From: Fontimonas thermophila
GTDB taxonomy: Bacteria; Pseudomonadota; Gammaproteobacteria; Nevskiales; Nevskiaceae
Direction of reading: 5' to 3'
NCBI RefSeq assembly: GCF_900113085.1
Contig: NZ_FOOC01000007.1
Coordinates: forward strand, 1-64,000
DNA length: 64,000 nt
Shown: positions 18,781-28,525 of the stretch, one piece after another
Layout of the letters: the number at the start of each line of letters is the position of its first letter
Numbering within the stretch: position 1 is the first letter of the stretch
Notes under the pieces: generated by a model
The model's database searches: none
Seen by the model: only the letters and a program-made list of their open reading frames with translations
Told to the model about the DNA's origin: nothing
Program-made: the position numbers and the translations under genes

Positions 18781-19965
18781 TCAGACCCGCTCGAAGATGG
18801 CAGCGATCCCCTGGCCGCCGCCGATGCACATCGTCACCAGCGCATAGCGGCCGTTGATGCGCTGCAACTCGTAGATCGCCTTGGTGGTGATGATGGCGCC
18901 AGTGGCGCCGACTGGATGACCGAGCGAGATGCCCGAGCCGTTCGGATTGACCTTGGCCGGATCGAGATCGAGTTCGCGCATCACCGCACAGGCCTGTGCC
19001 GCGAAGGCTTCGTTCGCTTCGATGACATCGAGTTGCCCGATCGTAAGGCCGGTGCGCTGGAGCACGAGGCGCGTCGCCGGCACCGGCCCGATGCCCATGT
19101 ATGCCGGATCGACGCCGGCATGCGCATAGCCGACCAGGCGCGCCAGCGGCTTGAGGTTCAGGGCCTTGACCTTCGCCGCCGTCGCCAGCACGACGGCAGC
19201 CGCACCGTCGTTGAGCGTCGAGGCATTGCCGGCCGTGACCATGCCGTCTTTCTTGAACACGGGTTTGAGTTTGGCAAGCACTTCCGGCGTCGTATCTGCG
19301 CGGACGTTCTCGTCGGTGTCGAAGTGGATGACGGCTTTGCGTGTCTTCACCTCGACCGGAACGATCTGGGATTTGAAGCGCCCTTCGGCAATCGCTCGTG
19401 CGGCGCGTTGCTGGCTGGTTGCCGCCAGTTCGTCCTGCATCTGCCGGGTGATGCCGTAGCGTTCGGCTACGTTTTCCGCGGTCACGCCCATGTGGATGCC
19501 GTGGAACGGGTCGTGCAGCATCGTGTTCATGTAGTCGATGAGCGCGCCGTCTCCCAGGCGCGTGCCCCAACGCGCCGTCGGGACGATGTAGGGGCCCCGG
19601 CTCATCGATTCCGCGCCGGCGCCGATCGCGATCCCGGCGTCGCCGAGCAGCAACGACTGTGCGGCCGAGACGATCGCCTGCAGACCAGAACCGCACAGGC
19701 GGTTGACGTTGAATGCCGGCGTTTCCTTGGGAATGCCGGCGTTGATCGCCGCGATGCGCGACAAGTAGGCATCGTGCGGCTCGGTGGGCACGACGTTGCC
19801 GATGACCACGTGGCCGACTTCCTGCGGCGGAACACCGGCGCGCTCGAGCGCGGCTTTGACGGTGGTAGTCGCCAGATCCTTCATCGGCACGTCCTTGAGC
19901 GTGCCGCCGAAGCTGCCGATGGCGGTGCGCGCGGCACCGACGATGAAGATCTCAGGCAAAGACAT
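18781..19965 (-). CDS. Acetyl-CoA C-acetyltransferase (thiolase)
   Basis: The 394-residue thiolase cleaves or forms acetoacetyl-CoA. It has the acyl-accepting Cys91 (NRLCGSGLQAI), the GHPVGATGA histidine near 349 and the second catalytic Cys near 380 (CIGGGQG), in the usual positions. The ATG at 19965 gives a normal N-terminus. It lies 26 bases downstream of the fused mutase gene on the same strand and is probably cotranscribed with it, so it may finish degradation of the butyryl-CoA the mutase makes. Supplying precursor to the neighbouring PhaC-like protein is an alternative. Confidence 0.92.
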   Translation of the reverse strand: MSLPEIFIVGAARTAIGSFGGTLKDVPMKDLATTTVKAALERAGVPPQEVGHVVIGNVVPTEPHDAYLSRIAAINAGIPKETPAFNVNRLCGSGLQAIVSAAQSLLLGDAGIAIGAGAESMSRGPYIVPTARWGTRLGDGALIDYMNTMLHDPFHGIHMGVTAENVAERYGITRQMQDELAATSQQRAARAIAEGRFKSQIVPVEVKTRKAVIHFDTDENVRADTTPEVLAKLKPVFKKDGMVTAGNASTLNDGAAAVVLATAAKVKALNLKPLARLVGYAHAGVDPAYMGIGPVPATRLVLQRTGLTIGQLDVIEANEAFAAQACAVMRELDLDPAKVNPNGSGISLGHPVGATGAIITTKAIYELQRINGRYALVTMCIGGGQGIAAIFERV

Positions 19966-19991
19966 GGGATTTTTCGTCCAGGGTGGGATGG

Positions 19992-22900
19992 TTACATGTT
20001 GCGGCGGTAGCGGCCGCCGACTTCGAACAAGGTCTGGGTGAGCTGGCCGAGCGAGCAGACGCGCACCGCGTCCATCAGCACTTCGAAGGTGTTGCCGCCG
20101 TCGATGACGGTGCGGCGCAGCCGTTCGAGCATCGCCGGTGCTTCTTGGGCATGACGTGCTTTGAATTCGGCGAGCCGTTTGAGTTGCGACTGCTTTTCTT
20201 CTTCCGTCGAGCGCGCAAGCTCGAGATGCTCGGGGATCGGGTCGCCATGCGGATTGCGGAAGGTGTTGACACCGATGATCGGCAGCGAGCCGTCGTGTTT
20301 CTTCTGCTCGTAATAAAGCGATTCTTCCTGGATCTTGCCGCGCTGGTAGCCCGTCTCCATCGCGCCGAGCACGCCGCCGCGGGCGGCGATGGCCTCGAAT
20401 TCCTTGAGCACGGCCTCTTCGACCAGGTCGGTGAGTTCCTCGATGATGAAGCTGCCCTGGTTGGGGTTTTCGTTCTTGGCCAGGCCCCATTCGCGGTTGA
20501 TGATGAGCTGGATGGCCATGGCGCGGCGAACGGATTCTTCGGTGGGCGTCGTGATCGCCTCGTCGTAAGCGTTGGTGTGCAGGGAGTTGCAGTTGTCGTA
20601 GATCGCGATCAGCGCCTGCAGCGTGGTGCGGATGTCGTTGAACGCCATCTCCTGCGCGTGCAACGAGCGCCCCGAGGTCTGCACGTGGTACTTGAGCTTT
20701 TGGCTGCGCTCGTTGGCGCCGTACTTGTGTTTCATCGCCACCGCCCAGATCCGGCGCGCGACACGGCCGATCACCGAATACTCCGGGTCCATGCCGTTGG
20801 AAAAGAAAAACGACAGATTCGGCGCGAAGTCATCGACGTGCATGCCGCGCGCGAGGTAGCTCTCGACGTAGGTGAAGCCGTTGGCCAGCGTGAAGGCGAG
20901 CTGGGTGATCGGGTTGGCGCCGGCTTCGGCGATGTGATAGCCCGAGATCGACACCGAGTAAAAATTGCGCACCTGGTGGTGCACGAAGTATTCCTGGATG
21001 TCACCCATCATCTTCAGCGCGAACTCGGTCGAGAAGATGCAGGTGTTCTGGCCCTGGTCTTCTTTCAGGATGTCGGCCTGCACGGTGCCGCGCACCACCG
21101 ACAGCGTCCAGGCCTTGATCTTCTGGTATTCGTCCTCGGTGGGATCGCGGCCGTTTTCGGCGCGGAACTTGTCGACCTGCTGATCGATGGCCGTGTTCAT
21201 GAACATGGCCAGGATCATCGGTGCCGGACCGTTGATGGTCATGGACACGGAAGTCGTCGGCGCGCAGAGGTCGAAGCCGTCGTAGAGCGCCTTCATATCG
21301 TCCAGCGTGCAGATCGACACGCCGGAATTGCCGATCTTGCCGTAAATGTCCGGACGCAGATCCGGATCCCAGCCGTAGAGCGTGACCGAATCGAAGGCGG
21401 TGGACAGCCGCGCTGCGGGCATGCCCTCGGAGAGCTTCTTGAAGCGGCGGTTGGTGCGGAAGGCATCGCCTTCCCCGGCGAACATGCGCGTCGGGTCCTC
21501 GCCCTCGCGCTTGAAGGCGAACACGCCGGCAGTGAACGGGAACGACCCCGGCACGTTTTCCTTCATCAGGAAGCGCAGGATTTCGCCGTCGTCCTCGAAT
21601 GGTGGCAGCGCGACCTTGCGGATCCGGGTGCCGGAGAGCGAGGTATGGGTCAGCTTCGTGCGGATCTCCTTGTCGCGGATTTTCACCACGTATTCGTCCC
21701 GCGCGTAGAGTTCGCGCAGCGTCGGCCACTGTTCGAGGAGCTTGCGCGCAGCCGGCAGCAGCTCGCCGTCCTTGGCCGAGATCATCTGGTCGAAGCCGGT
21801 GACGGGCTGGCCGGCAGCCTCGAACAAGGCCTTGGCGATCTTGAGCGACTGCCGCTCGCGCGCCACGCGCACCTGTTGCTGCACGGTTTTGTGATAGCCG
21901 CGCACGGTGTCGGCGATCTCGGCGAGGTAGCGCGCACGCTCGGGGGGTACGATCGCGCGGGTTTGCGAGGGATGCTTCACCGATACCTTGGGCAGCCGAC
22001 CTTCGGTCACCGGCAGGCCCTTTTCCTTCAGGCGCGGCAGCAGCGCCTGGTAGAGCGCGGTCACGCCGTCATCGTTGAAGCGCGAGGCCATCGTGCCGTA
22101 CACCGGCATCGCATCCAACGGCTGCGCGAACAGTTCGCGGTTGCGCTGGTATTGCTTGCGCACGTCGCGCAGCGCGTCGGCAGCCCCGCGCCGGTCGAAT
22201 TTGTTGATCGCGACGAAATCGGCAAAGTCGAGCATGTCGATTTTTTCGAGCTGGCTCGCGGCGCCGAACTCGGGCGTCATCACGTAGAGCGAGACATCGA
22301 CGAATGGCACGATCGCCGCATCCCCCTGGCCGATGCCGGAAGTCTCGACGATGACCAGATCGAAGCCGGCGAGCTTGCACGCCGCGATGACTTCGGGCAG
22401 CGCCGCGGAAATCTCGGTACCGGTGTCGCGCGTGGCCAGCGAGCGCATGTAGATCTGCTCGGAGTCGATCGCATTCATGCGGATGCGGTCGCCGAGCAAC
22501 GCGCCGCCGGTGCGCTTGCGCGAGGGATCGATCGAGATGATCGCGATCTTGAGCCGGTCGGCCTGATCCAGGCGCAGGCGCAGCACCAGCTCGTCGGTCA
22601 GCGAGGATTTGCCGGCGCCGCCGGTGCCGGTGACGCCCAGCACCGGCACCGCGCGCTGCGATGCGGCGTCAAGGATGGCCTGCCGGGTGGCATCGTCGTA
22701 GGCCTGGTTCTCGAGGGCGGTGATCACGCGCGCGAGCAGGCGGCGGTCGCCGGATTGCAGCGCGCCGAGCGCATCGGCCGCCTTGGGTGCGAGCGCGGTC
22801 AGGTCGTAGTCGCTGCTCTGGATGACGTCGTCGATCATTCCCTGCAATCCGAGCCGCGCGCCGTCCTCCGGCGAGTAGATCCGCGTGACGCCGTAAGCCA

Positions 22901-23258
22901 TCAGCTCGCGGATCTCTGCGGGCACGATCACGCCGCCGCCGCCACCGAAGACCTTGATGTTCTCGCCGCCGTGACGGCGCAGCAGGTCGACGATGTATTT
23001 GAAGAACTCGATGTGCCCGCCCTGATAAGAGGTGATCGCGACGCCCTGTACGTCTTCCTCGAGCGCGGCCTTGACGATCTCGCCGGCCGAGCGGTTGTGA
23101 CCGAGATGGATGACCTCGGCGCCGCTGGCCTGCAGGATGCGGCGCATGATGTTGATCGACGCATCGTGACCGTCGAACAGCGCGGTGGCGGTGACAAAGC
23201 GCAGCTTGTGCTTGGCCTTGTAGCGTTTGAGCGTGGCGGCGACAGACGGATCGGTCAT
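19992..23258 (-). CDS. icmF: Fused isobutyryl-CoA mutase (IcmF)
   Basis: IcmF interconverts isobutyryl-CoA and n-butyryl-CoA with coenzyme B12; fused forms carry their own G-protein chaperone. The 1088 residues show the B12-binding domain (FDGHDAS near 28, His31 as the expected cobalt ligand), a MeaI-type GTPase with P-loop [12 protein letters not shown] (about 208-219), and a long mutase domain containing [40 protein letters not shown] and [14 protein letters not shown], ending in GGRYRRNM. The length matches the family (about 1090). The ATG at 23258 starts [10 protein letters not shown]. Some fused homologues prefer isovaleryl/pivalyl-CoA; I cannot settle specificity from the sequence alone. 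Confidence 0.93.
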   Translation of the reverse strand: MTDPSVAATLKRYKAKHKLRFVTATALFDGHDASINIMRRILQASGAEVIHLGHNRSAGEIVKAALEEDVQGVAITSYQGGHIEFFKYIVDLLRRHGGENIKVFGGGGGVIVPAEIRELMAYGVTRIYSPEDGARLGLQGMIDDVIQSSDYDLTALAPKAADALGALQSGDRRLLARVITALENQAYDDATRQAILDAASQRAVPVLGVTGTGGAGKSSLTDELVLRLRLDQADRLKIAIISIDPSRKRTGGALLGDRIRMNAIDSEQIYMRSLATRDTGTEISAALPEVIAACKLAGFDLVIVETSGIGQGDAAIVPFVDVSLYVMTPEFGAASQLEKIDMLDFADFVAINKFDRRGAADALRDVRKQYQRNRELFAQPLDAMPVYGTMASRFNDDGVTALYQALLPRLKEKGLPVTEGRLPKVSVKHPSQTRAIVPPERARYLAEIADTVRGYHKTVQQQVRVARERQSLKIAKALFEAAGQPVTGFDQMISAKDGELLPAARKLLEQWPTLRELYARDEYVVKIRDKEIRTKLTHTSLSGTRIRKVALPPFEDDGEILRFLMKENVPGSFPFTAGVFAFKREGEDPTRMFAGEGDAFRTNRRFKKLSEGMPAARLSTAFDSVTLYGWDPDLRPDIYGKIGNSGVSICTLDDMKALYDGFDLCAPTTSVSMTINGPAPMILAMFMNTAIDQQVDKFRAENGRDPTEDEYQKIKAWTLSVVRGTVQADILKEDQGQNTCIFSTEFALKMMGDIQEYFVHHQVRNFYSVSISGYHIAEAGANPITQLAFTLANGFTYVESYLARGMHVDDFAPNLSFFFSNGMDPEYSVIGRVARRIWAVAMKHKYGANERSQKLKYHVQTSGRSLHAQEMAFNDIRTTLQALIAIYDNCNSLHTNAYDEAITTPTEESVRRAMAIQLIINREWGLAKNENPNQGSFIIEELTDLVEEAVLKEFEAIAARGGVLGAMETGYQRGKIQEESLYYEQKKHDGSLPIIGVNTFRNPHGDPIPEHLELARSTEEEKQSQLKRLAEFKARHAQEAPAMLERLRRTVIDGGNTFEVLMDAVRVCSLGQLTQTLFEVGGRYRRNM

Positions 23259-23357
23259 GGCGGTTTTTCCGGCAACGGCCGTTTGCAGAGGCGAAAACGG
23301 CTCTCGTAAGACAGCCCAAATGGGCAAAGTTTATGCAGCCGGTGGTATGGGCGGCGA

Positions 23358-23394
23358 TGTCCGAAACTGACGCCTTCGATGCGAGAATCGGACA
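23358..23394. promoter_or_regulatory. Inverted repeat in the icmF/araC divergent region
   Basis: TGTCCGA (23358-23364) and TCGGACA (23388-23394) are perfect inverted copies separated by 23 bases. The site lies between the divergent starts of icmF and the AraC-type gene and could be the regulator's operator. No binding data are available. Confidence 0.4.
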
Positions 23395-23416
23395 CTGCCG
23401 CATCCGGTGAGCTGCG

Positions 23417-24448
23417 ATGGAGAAAGACAGCGTTTCCATCAGTTTCGTGCACGAAGCCCTGGCGGGCGTGCGCCGCCGCGGCCTCGACCCCGCCCCGTTG
23501 CTGCGCCGCGCCGGTATCCCCGAGGGTTTGCTTGCGGTCGAACAGGCACGCGTGTCGGCCGAGTCTTTCAGTGCGCTATGGCTCGCCGTGGCCTCCGTGC
23601 TCGACGACGAATTCTTCGGGCTAGATTCGCGGCGGATGAAGGTCGGCAGTTTCGCAACCCTGTGCTATTTCATGCTGGGCGCGCGCAATCTGCGCGGCGC
23701 ACTGGTCCGCGCCTGCCATTTCTTCGACATCGTCCTCGACGACACCGCGGTGGCGCTTGAGGTGCACGATGGCCAGGCACATCTGGTACTGGCGCCGAGC
23801 GCGCGCGCGCTCGGGGCCGGGGTGCCGCTACACCCTTTTGCCCACGAGACGCTGCTGGTTCTGCTGCACGGACTGATGTGCTGGCTCGTCGGCCGGCGCA
23901 TTCCGATCACCGAAGCCCGCTTTGCCTATCCAAGACCGGCGCGCTGGCGCGAATACACGGTCATGTATTCGCAGATCCTGCGTTTTGATGCGCCGCAGAC
24001 CTGCCTGGTCTTCGATGCCGACGTGCTCGTTGCGCCGATCAACCAGGACGAACGCAGCGCCAAGGCGTTCTTGCGCGGCGCGCCGTACAACATCGTGCTC
24101 AAATACAAAGACGCGCATAGCTGGTCGGCGCGTGTGCGCCACGCGCTGCGCGATACGCATCCCGCGCAGTGGCCCGATTTTCCTACGCTCGCACAGCGGC
24201 TCGGCGTCGGGCCGTCGGCGTTGCGCCGCGGGTTGGCGCGCGAGGGTTCGAGTTTCCGTGCGATCAAGGATGCGCTGCGCCGTGACATGGCGATCGAGCA
24301 TCTGAGTCATTCCGATCTGCCTTTGCCCGAGATTGCGCAGGCGGTCGGTTTTCTCGAACCCAGCGCTTTCCACCGCGCGTTCAAGCAGTGGACCGGTGTG
24401 CGCCCCGGCGAATACCGCCGGCAAATGGCCGGGCAGGATCCGCGCTAG
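23417..24448 (+). CDS. AraC-family transcriptional regulator
   Basis: The 343-residue protein has an N-terminal ligand-sensing domain of the arabinose-binding-like type found in OruR/ArgR-like regulators (about 15-190). A C-terminal AraC helix-turn-helix pair follows, with the second motif at LPEIAQAVGFLEPSAFHRAFKQWTGVRPGEYRR (about 305-337). It is divergent from icmF with 158 bases between starts, so it most likely controls icmF and the thiolase, perhaps in response to a branched-chain or fatty acyl compound. The ligand is unknown. Confidence 0.88.
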   Translation: MEKDSVSISFVHEALAGVRRRGLDPAPLLRRAGIPEGLLAVEQARVSAESFSALWLAVASVLDDEFFGLDSRRMKVGSFATLCYFMLGARNLRGALVRACHFFDIVLDDTAVALEVHDGQAHLVLAPSARALGAGVPLHPFAHETLLVLLHGLMCWLVGRRIPITEARFAYPRPARWREYTVMYSQILRFDAPQTCLVFDADVLVAPINQDERSAKAFLRGAPYNIVLKYKDAHSWSARVRHALRDTHPAQWPDFPTLAQRLGVGPSALRRGLAREGSSFRAIKDALRRDMAIEHLSHSDLPLPEIAQAVGFLEPSAFHRAFKQWTGVRPGEYRRQMAGQDPR

Positions 24449-24491
24449 CCCGTCGTGATCCCGCGTCCGGGGTGTGTGGACGGCGGCTGGC

Positions 24492-25241
24492 TCATCCGCC
24501 GCGGTGGACCGCCAGCGGCGCAAAGGCCTGATCCACCGGCATCACCGACAAGGTGTTGACGTTGACATGCGGCGGCCGTGTCACCACCCAGTGCACGATG
24601 TCGGCGATGTCTTCGGCGGACAGGGGTGTGGTGTTCTCATAGACCTTCGCGGCTTGCGCCGCATCGCCGTGGAAACGGACGACGGAGAACTCGGTACCGC
24701 CGGAAAGCCCGGGCTCGATGTCGGTGACGCGCACCCGGGTGCCGAGCAGGTCGGCGCGCAGATTGAGCGAAAACTGGCGCACGAAAGCCTTGGTGGCGCC
24801 ATAGACGTTGCCACCGGGGTAGGGCCATTCCCCGGCGATCGAGCCGATGTTGACGATGTGTCCGCGCTGGCGCGCGACCATGCCGGGCAGTAGCGCGCGC
24901 GTCATGTACATCAAGCCCTTGATGTTGGTATCGACCATCTGCTCCCAGTCCTCCAGCCGTGCCTTGTGTGCCGGGTCGAGGCCGAGTGCAAGCCCGGCGT
25001 TGTTGACCAGCACGTCGATGTCGGCGAACGCGGCCGGCAGGCCGGCGAGTACGGTGTCGATGGCCGTTTTGTCGCGCACGTCCAGACTCACCGGCAGCGC
25101 AAGCGGGCCGAGCTCGGCGGCGAGCCGGCGCAGCCGTTCACCGCGACGCCCGGCGATGATCACGCGTGCACCAGTAGCGATGAAACGGCGGGCGATCGCA
25201 GCACCAAAACCGGCGCTGGCGCCGGTGACGAAGACGATCAT
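24492..25241 (-). CDS. ydfG: Short-chain dehydrogenase, YdfG-like
   Basis: The 249-residue SDR has the N-terminal cofactor motif TGASAGFG, an arginine pair (AGRRGERL) indicating NADP, NNAG near residue 84, and the catalytic Ser/Tyr/Lys set (NIGSIAG, then YGATK). It closely resembles E. coli YdfG, a 3-hydroxy acid (serine/allo-threonine) dehydrogenase that also reduces malonic semialdehyde. The substrate here is not proven. It is convergent with the araC-type gene and lies downstream of the fatty-acid hydroxylase gene on the same strand (69-base gap). Confidence 0.88.
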   Translation of the reverse strand: MIVFVTGASAGFGAAIARRFIATGARVIIAGRRGERLRRLAAELGPLALPVSLDVRDKTAIDTVLAGLPAAFADIDVLVNNAGLALGLDPAHKARLEDWEQMVDTNIKGLMYMTRALLPGMVARQRGHIVNIGSIAGEWPYPGGNVYGATKAFVRQFSLNLRADLLGTRVRVTDIEPGLSGGTEFSVVRFHGDAAQAAKVYENTTPLSAEDIADIVHWVVTRPPHVNVNTLSVMPVDQAFAPLAVHRGG

Positions 25242-25310
25242 GGACAGATCAGGGCAGATGACGGAAATGCGATGCGCGGATTGTAAGCGCTGTTCTCGAG
25301 GCGTGCGGTT

Positions 25311-26021
25311 TCAGCGTCCACCCACGGCATGCGTCGTGCCGGAGCGCCGTACGTCTTCGACTTTCGGTGCGGTGCCGAACAGCCGGTCGCCGAGTCCCAT
25401 CGACACGCCCCACCAGTAGTTTTCGTTGCGGAAATGGTGATAGCGATGTTCGCGCACGCGGCGCTGGTAGTACGCAAGATTGGGGCACCACGGGATGTGC
25501 GCGAGGAAGTGCACCCATTCGTAGTGCAGGCCGAGCAGCAGATAAACCGTGACACCGGTCAGCGCCCAGGCTTTCCACGGCCATAGCGTCCAGAGCAGCA
25601 GGCCAATCACCGGCAGCACCAGCAGGTGGACGTGGCGCGGGATGAACACCCATTTCAGATTCCACGGGTCGGCATGGTGGCGCCGGTGGGTGATCGGTAG
25701 GTAGAAGTCGATGGTGCGGCCGAACAGCCGACGCGGCCGGTAATGCAGCATGAACACGTGAATCAGCCACTCGTTGACCGGGAAGAAAGCCAGAATCGCG
25801 AGCGCGATCAGCGCATCGACCCAGCCGAGATCGCCGAGCGCAAGGCGCCATGCACCGAACAGCAGCGTAAAGCCGGCGATCAACAGGCTGCTCGGATGCA
25901 TCCAGAACACCCGCAGCGCATGGCGGGCGTCGCGCGGCAGCGTGTCCGGCGGGCGCATCGGGTTGCGCTGCGCGGTTTCGGCAGCGGCCATCATGCGGCG
26001 GTCGTCGGCAGTGTCGGTCAT
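25311..26021 (-). CDS. Sterol desaturase/fatty-acid hydroxylase-family membrane protein
   Basis: The 236-residue protein has several hydrophobic segments and the histidine clusters of the fatty-acid hydroxylase superfamily: HVFMLH (about 87-92), HRRHH (about 111-115), HFLAH (about 171-175) and HRYHH (about 192-196). These would bind a di-iron centre that hydroxylates or desaturates a lipid at the inner membrane. The substrate is unknown. Its start overlaps the stop of the upstream GntR-type regulator by four bases, so the pair is one transcript and the regulator probably controls the enzyme. Confidence 0.85.
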   Translation of the reverse strand: MTDTADDRRMMAAAETAQRNPMRPPDTLPRDARHALRVFWMHPSSLLIAGFTLLFGAWRLALGDLGWVDALIALAILAFFPVNEWLIHVFMLHYRPRRLFGRTIDFYLPITHRRHHADPWNLKWVFIPRHVHLLVLPVIGLLLWTLWPWKAWALTGVTVYLLLGLHYEWVHFLAHIPWCPNLAYYQRRVREHRYHHFRNENYWWGVSMGLGDRLFGTAPKVEDVRRSGTTHAVGGR

Positions 26022-26764
26022 CGCCGGTCTCCTTCGTTTTCGAGCGTGGTCAGGACGCGTTCCAGCGCGCGCCGGCCGATGTCCACGTGCCGGCGTCCGG
26101 CAGCGCGCGCCGTCTCGGCATCGCCATCGCGCACCGCGCGCGCAATCAACCGCAGATTCTTGAGGTCGCGAAACTCGGGTTCGAGTACTGCGGCGAGCGT
26201 TTCCCAGACCAATGTGTAAGTCCGGATCATCGAGTTGAAGGCGAGACGGAAAGCGATGTTGCCGCTGCTCTCGACGAGCTTTTTCCAGAACGCGAGGGCG
26301 AGATGCTGCAGCGCGCCGCGGTCGTCGGCCTGGGCGTGCATCTGCGCGAGGATGGCGTCGAGCGCATCGGCCAGGGGTGCGCCGCCGTGGGTTGCCGCGG
26401 CTGCGGCAATTTCCGGTGCCAGCGCGGAGCGCATCGCCATGATCGAGCGCACGACGGCGCCGTCGATCTGACCGTTGGCGCGTACCAGCAGGCTCGGCAG
26501 CAGCTCAAGCCCCCCTGCATCGCGATAGTCGCACACCACGCTGTGGCCGCCCTGGCGAACGGCGACGAGCCCGGCCTGCTGCAGCCGCTTGAGGGCCTCG
26601 CGCACGGCGCCGCGGTTGACGCCGAGCGCATTAGACAGCGTGCGCTCCGCCGGTAGTGGTGTGCCTGCCGGCAGCTCGCCGTGCAGGATCTTGTGTTCGA
26701 TCTGGCGGTACACCGCCTCGGACAAGGCCTGTTTGCGGACGGCAGAAAACGCGGTTGCGGTCAT
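26018..26764 (-). CDS. GntR-family (FadR/FCD type) transcriptional regulator
   Basis: The 248-residue protein has an N-terminal winged helix (YRQIEHKILHGELPAGTPLPAERTLSNALGVNRGAVREAL, about 19-58) and an all-helical C-terminal FCD-type ligand domain. It is the first gene of a two-gene unit with the fatty-acid hydroxylase (ATGA overlap), so a fatty-acid-like effector is a reasonable guess. A TGGTATGATA half-palindrome on the minus strand sits directly upstream of its start and may be its own operator. Confidence 0.88.
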   Translation of the reverse strand: MTATAFSAVRKQALSEAVYRQIEHKILHGELPAGTPLPAERTLSNALGVNRGAVREALKRLQQAGLVAVRQGGHSVVCDYRDAGGLELLPSLLVRANGQIDGAVVRSIMAMRSALAPEIAAAAATHGGAPLADALDAILAQMHAQADDRGALQHLALAFWKKLVESSGNIAFRLAFNSMIRTYTLVWETLAAVLEPEFRDLKNLRLIARAVRDGDAETARAAGRRHVDIGRRALERVLTTLENEGDRR

Positions 26765-26772
26765 ATGGACAG

Positions 26773-26784
26773 CTTATCATACCA
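26773..26784 (-). promoter_or_regulatory. Candidate operator of the GntR-type regulator
   Basis: Read on the minus strand the sequence is TGGTATGATAAG, close to the TGGTATnATACCA-like palindromes bound by FadR-subfamily GntR proteins; only the second half-site deviates. It lies 9 bases upstream of the regulator's start codon, a place suited to autorepression. Confidence 0.4.
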
Positions 26785-26908
26785 GTTGAGCGGAGGTCAT
26801 CCGCCACCGTTGATGCCCCAAGGTTGGCGCCCAAACACGTAGGGGCTCTACCGGATGCGCGCGGCGTGTCGATCTGCAATGCTTGCGGCGGGGAAATGCG
26901 CAGAAGCC

Positions 26909-28516
26909 ATGCCTCTGCACATGCGTTTTGGGTTGGGTTTTTTCGCCGTCGTCCTGCTCGCTGGCTGTGGCGCCAGTTCGGTGCCGCAACCATCCGGTGC
27001 GCCGGCGCCATTGCCGCGCAGCGCGGCCAAATGGGAGAACGGCCGGCTCGCCGTCGATGTGCCGGTGCCGGTGGTGACCATCAGCTTTCCGCAGGATGCG
27101 GTCGAGGCGCTGCGCGCCGCGCTGCAACCGTTCACCGTCAATCACGCCAGCGGGGATCTCAATCAGACGTTTCCGCCGGATGTCGATGAAGTACTCGAAA
27201 CCGGGGATCCGGTGGTACTGCTTCCGGCATTCGGTGAAACCATCACGCTGCCGGTGTTGCCGACGGCGCACTATCAGGTGACCGCCGCATCCCCGGCGCT
27301 CACCCAGGCGTTCGCACGGGCGCTCGATGCCGCCCGGATCGACGAGCAGACCTTCGATGCCAACACGATCGAGGATTTCCTTGCTAACGCGCTGCCGGCG
27401 CATGGCATCGCGCTCAATCCGAATGCGCCCGGCATCGTCCTCCTGCACCTCGAGGCGCTGGGCGTCGGCACACATGGCTGGAAGATCCAGGGGCAGACTG
27501 GCTTTCTGGCGCCGGTGCGCCTGTTTGGTGAACGTCACCCCGTGCTGGTCATCGACCCGTCCGCGGTGCCGGACAGCTATACCGGCGGCAGCGCATACGA
27601 CTCGCCGCTGGCCGCCGATGCCACTGCGGAGATTGTACAGTTCGTGCGCGATGCGACCGAATACCGCGTGCTCCAGGGCAGCATATATCCGATCGCACAG
27701 GCGCCGTGCCATGCGGTCACCGGCATCCTGGGCATCCGTCACAACACCAGTCTCGGCGAGGCGATCCTGCGCCAGGTCGAGGATGCCTTCGATGCCGCGC
27801 GCGTGAAAGCCGGCTGGGATCATCTGACCGGGAGCGACGTCTTTTTCGACGTGAAGATTCTGAGCCTGCCCGAGGACGATCCGGTCCTCGATGCGCTCGC
27901 CCGCGGCGAATTCCCGGCATTCGAAGTGCTGCGCGCCTATCTGAGCCTGATGTTCGAGCAGTACCACGTCGAGCATCCGGGCTGCGAGGCGTATTTGTCG
28001 GTGGTTTTTGCCGGCGACGTCGCCACCGTCCCGGGCGGCGGAGTGATCGGTATCGGCACGTATGACGACTCGCCGGGTCAACGCATCAGCATGAGCTGGG
28101 TGCACGAGGTGTTCCGCTTCACCTTCGATCCCGAGAGTCCGCTGTGCATCGCCAGCTGCGATGGCAAGGATTATCTGAACTGGTGGGAATACCTGTTCAG
28201 CCACGAAACCGGGCATATCCTCGGTCAGCGGCACCCGCATGACATCACGCGCGCCGACCCGGGTCCCGAGGAGTCGCTGCTCGGCGCGTCGAACAATTCG
28301 TTTTCGAGTATCTGGAGCAGCATGAGCTATGAGCAGGATGGCCGCATGATCGATTTCGGCGCGATCGATCAGGCCAACTGGCGGCGTAACCGTGCCGGCT
28401 TTGCGCTCGCGCTGGCGGCGCAGAACGGGCGCGAGAACACGCCCGAATGGGCGCTGGCGATGGATGCGGCCTCGCGGCTCGATTGGCAGGGCGTGTGGGC
28501 AGCGCTGTCCCGCTGA
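26909..28516 (+). CDS. Metzincin-like zinc metalloprotease lipoprotein, unrecognised family
   Basis: I do not recognise this 535-residue protein as a named family. It has a lipoprotein signal (FFAVVLLAGC, lipidated Cys20) and a zinc-binding HETGHILGQRH at about 432-442, matching HExxHxxGxxH of metzincins. A plausible Met-turn, SSMSYEQD, has its Met near 472, about 30 residues later as in metzincins. About 400 residues before the zinc site have no motif I can name; cysteines occur at CHAV, GCEAY and CIASC. It probably sits in the outer membrane facing the periplasm or the outside. The ATG at 26909 gives a proper signal peptide; ATGs at 26879 and 26921 are alternatives. It is convergent with the MBL gene (9-base gap). 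Confidence 0.75.
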   Translation: MPLHMRFGLGFFAVVLLAGCGASSVPQPSGAPAPLPRSAAKWENGRLAVDVPVPVVTISFPQDAVEALRAALQPFTVNHASGDLNQTFPPDVDEVLETGDPVVLLPAFGETITLPVLPTAHYQVTAASPALTQAFARALDAARIDEQTFDANTIEDFLANALPAHGIALNPNAPGIVLLHLEALGVGTHGWKIQGQTGFLAPVRLFGERHPVLVIDPSAVPDSYTGGSAYDSPLAADATAEIVQFVRDATEYRVLQGSIYPIAQAPCHAVTGILGIRHNTSLGEAILRQVEDAFDAARVKAGWDHLTGSDVFFDVKILSLPEDDPVLDALARGEFPAFEVLRAYLSLMFEQYHVEHPGCEAYLSVVFAGDVATVPGGGVIGIGTYDDSPGQRISMSWVHEVFRFTFDPESPLCIASCDGKDYLNWWEYLFSHETGHILGQRHPHDITRADPGPEESLLGASNNSFSSIWSSMSYEQDGRMIDFGAIDQANWRRNRAGFALALAAQNGRENTPEWALAMDAASRLDWQGVWAALSR

Positions 28517-28525
28517 AAGCGCGGT

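Noticed and set aside
19983-23309. Long open frame antisense to icmF.
   Set aside because: icmF has unmistakable family motifs; the opposite frame has none.
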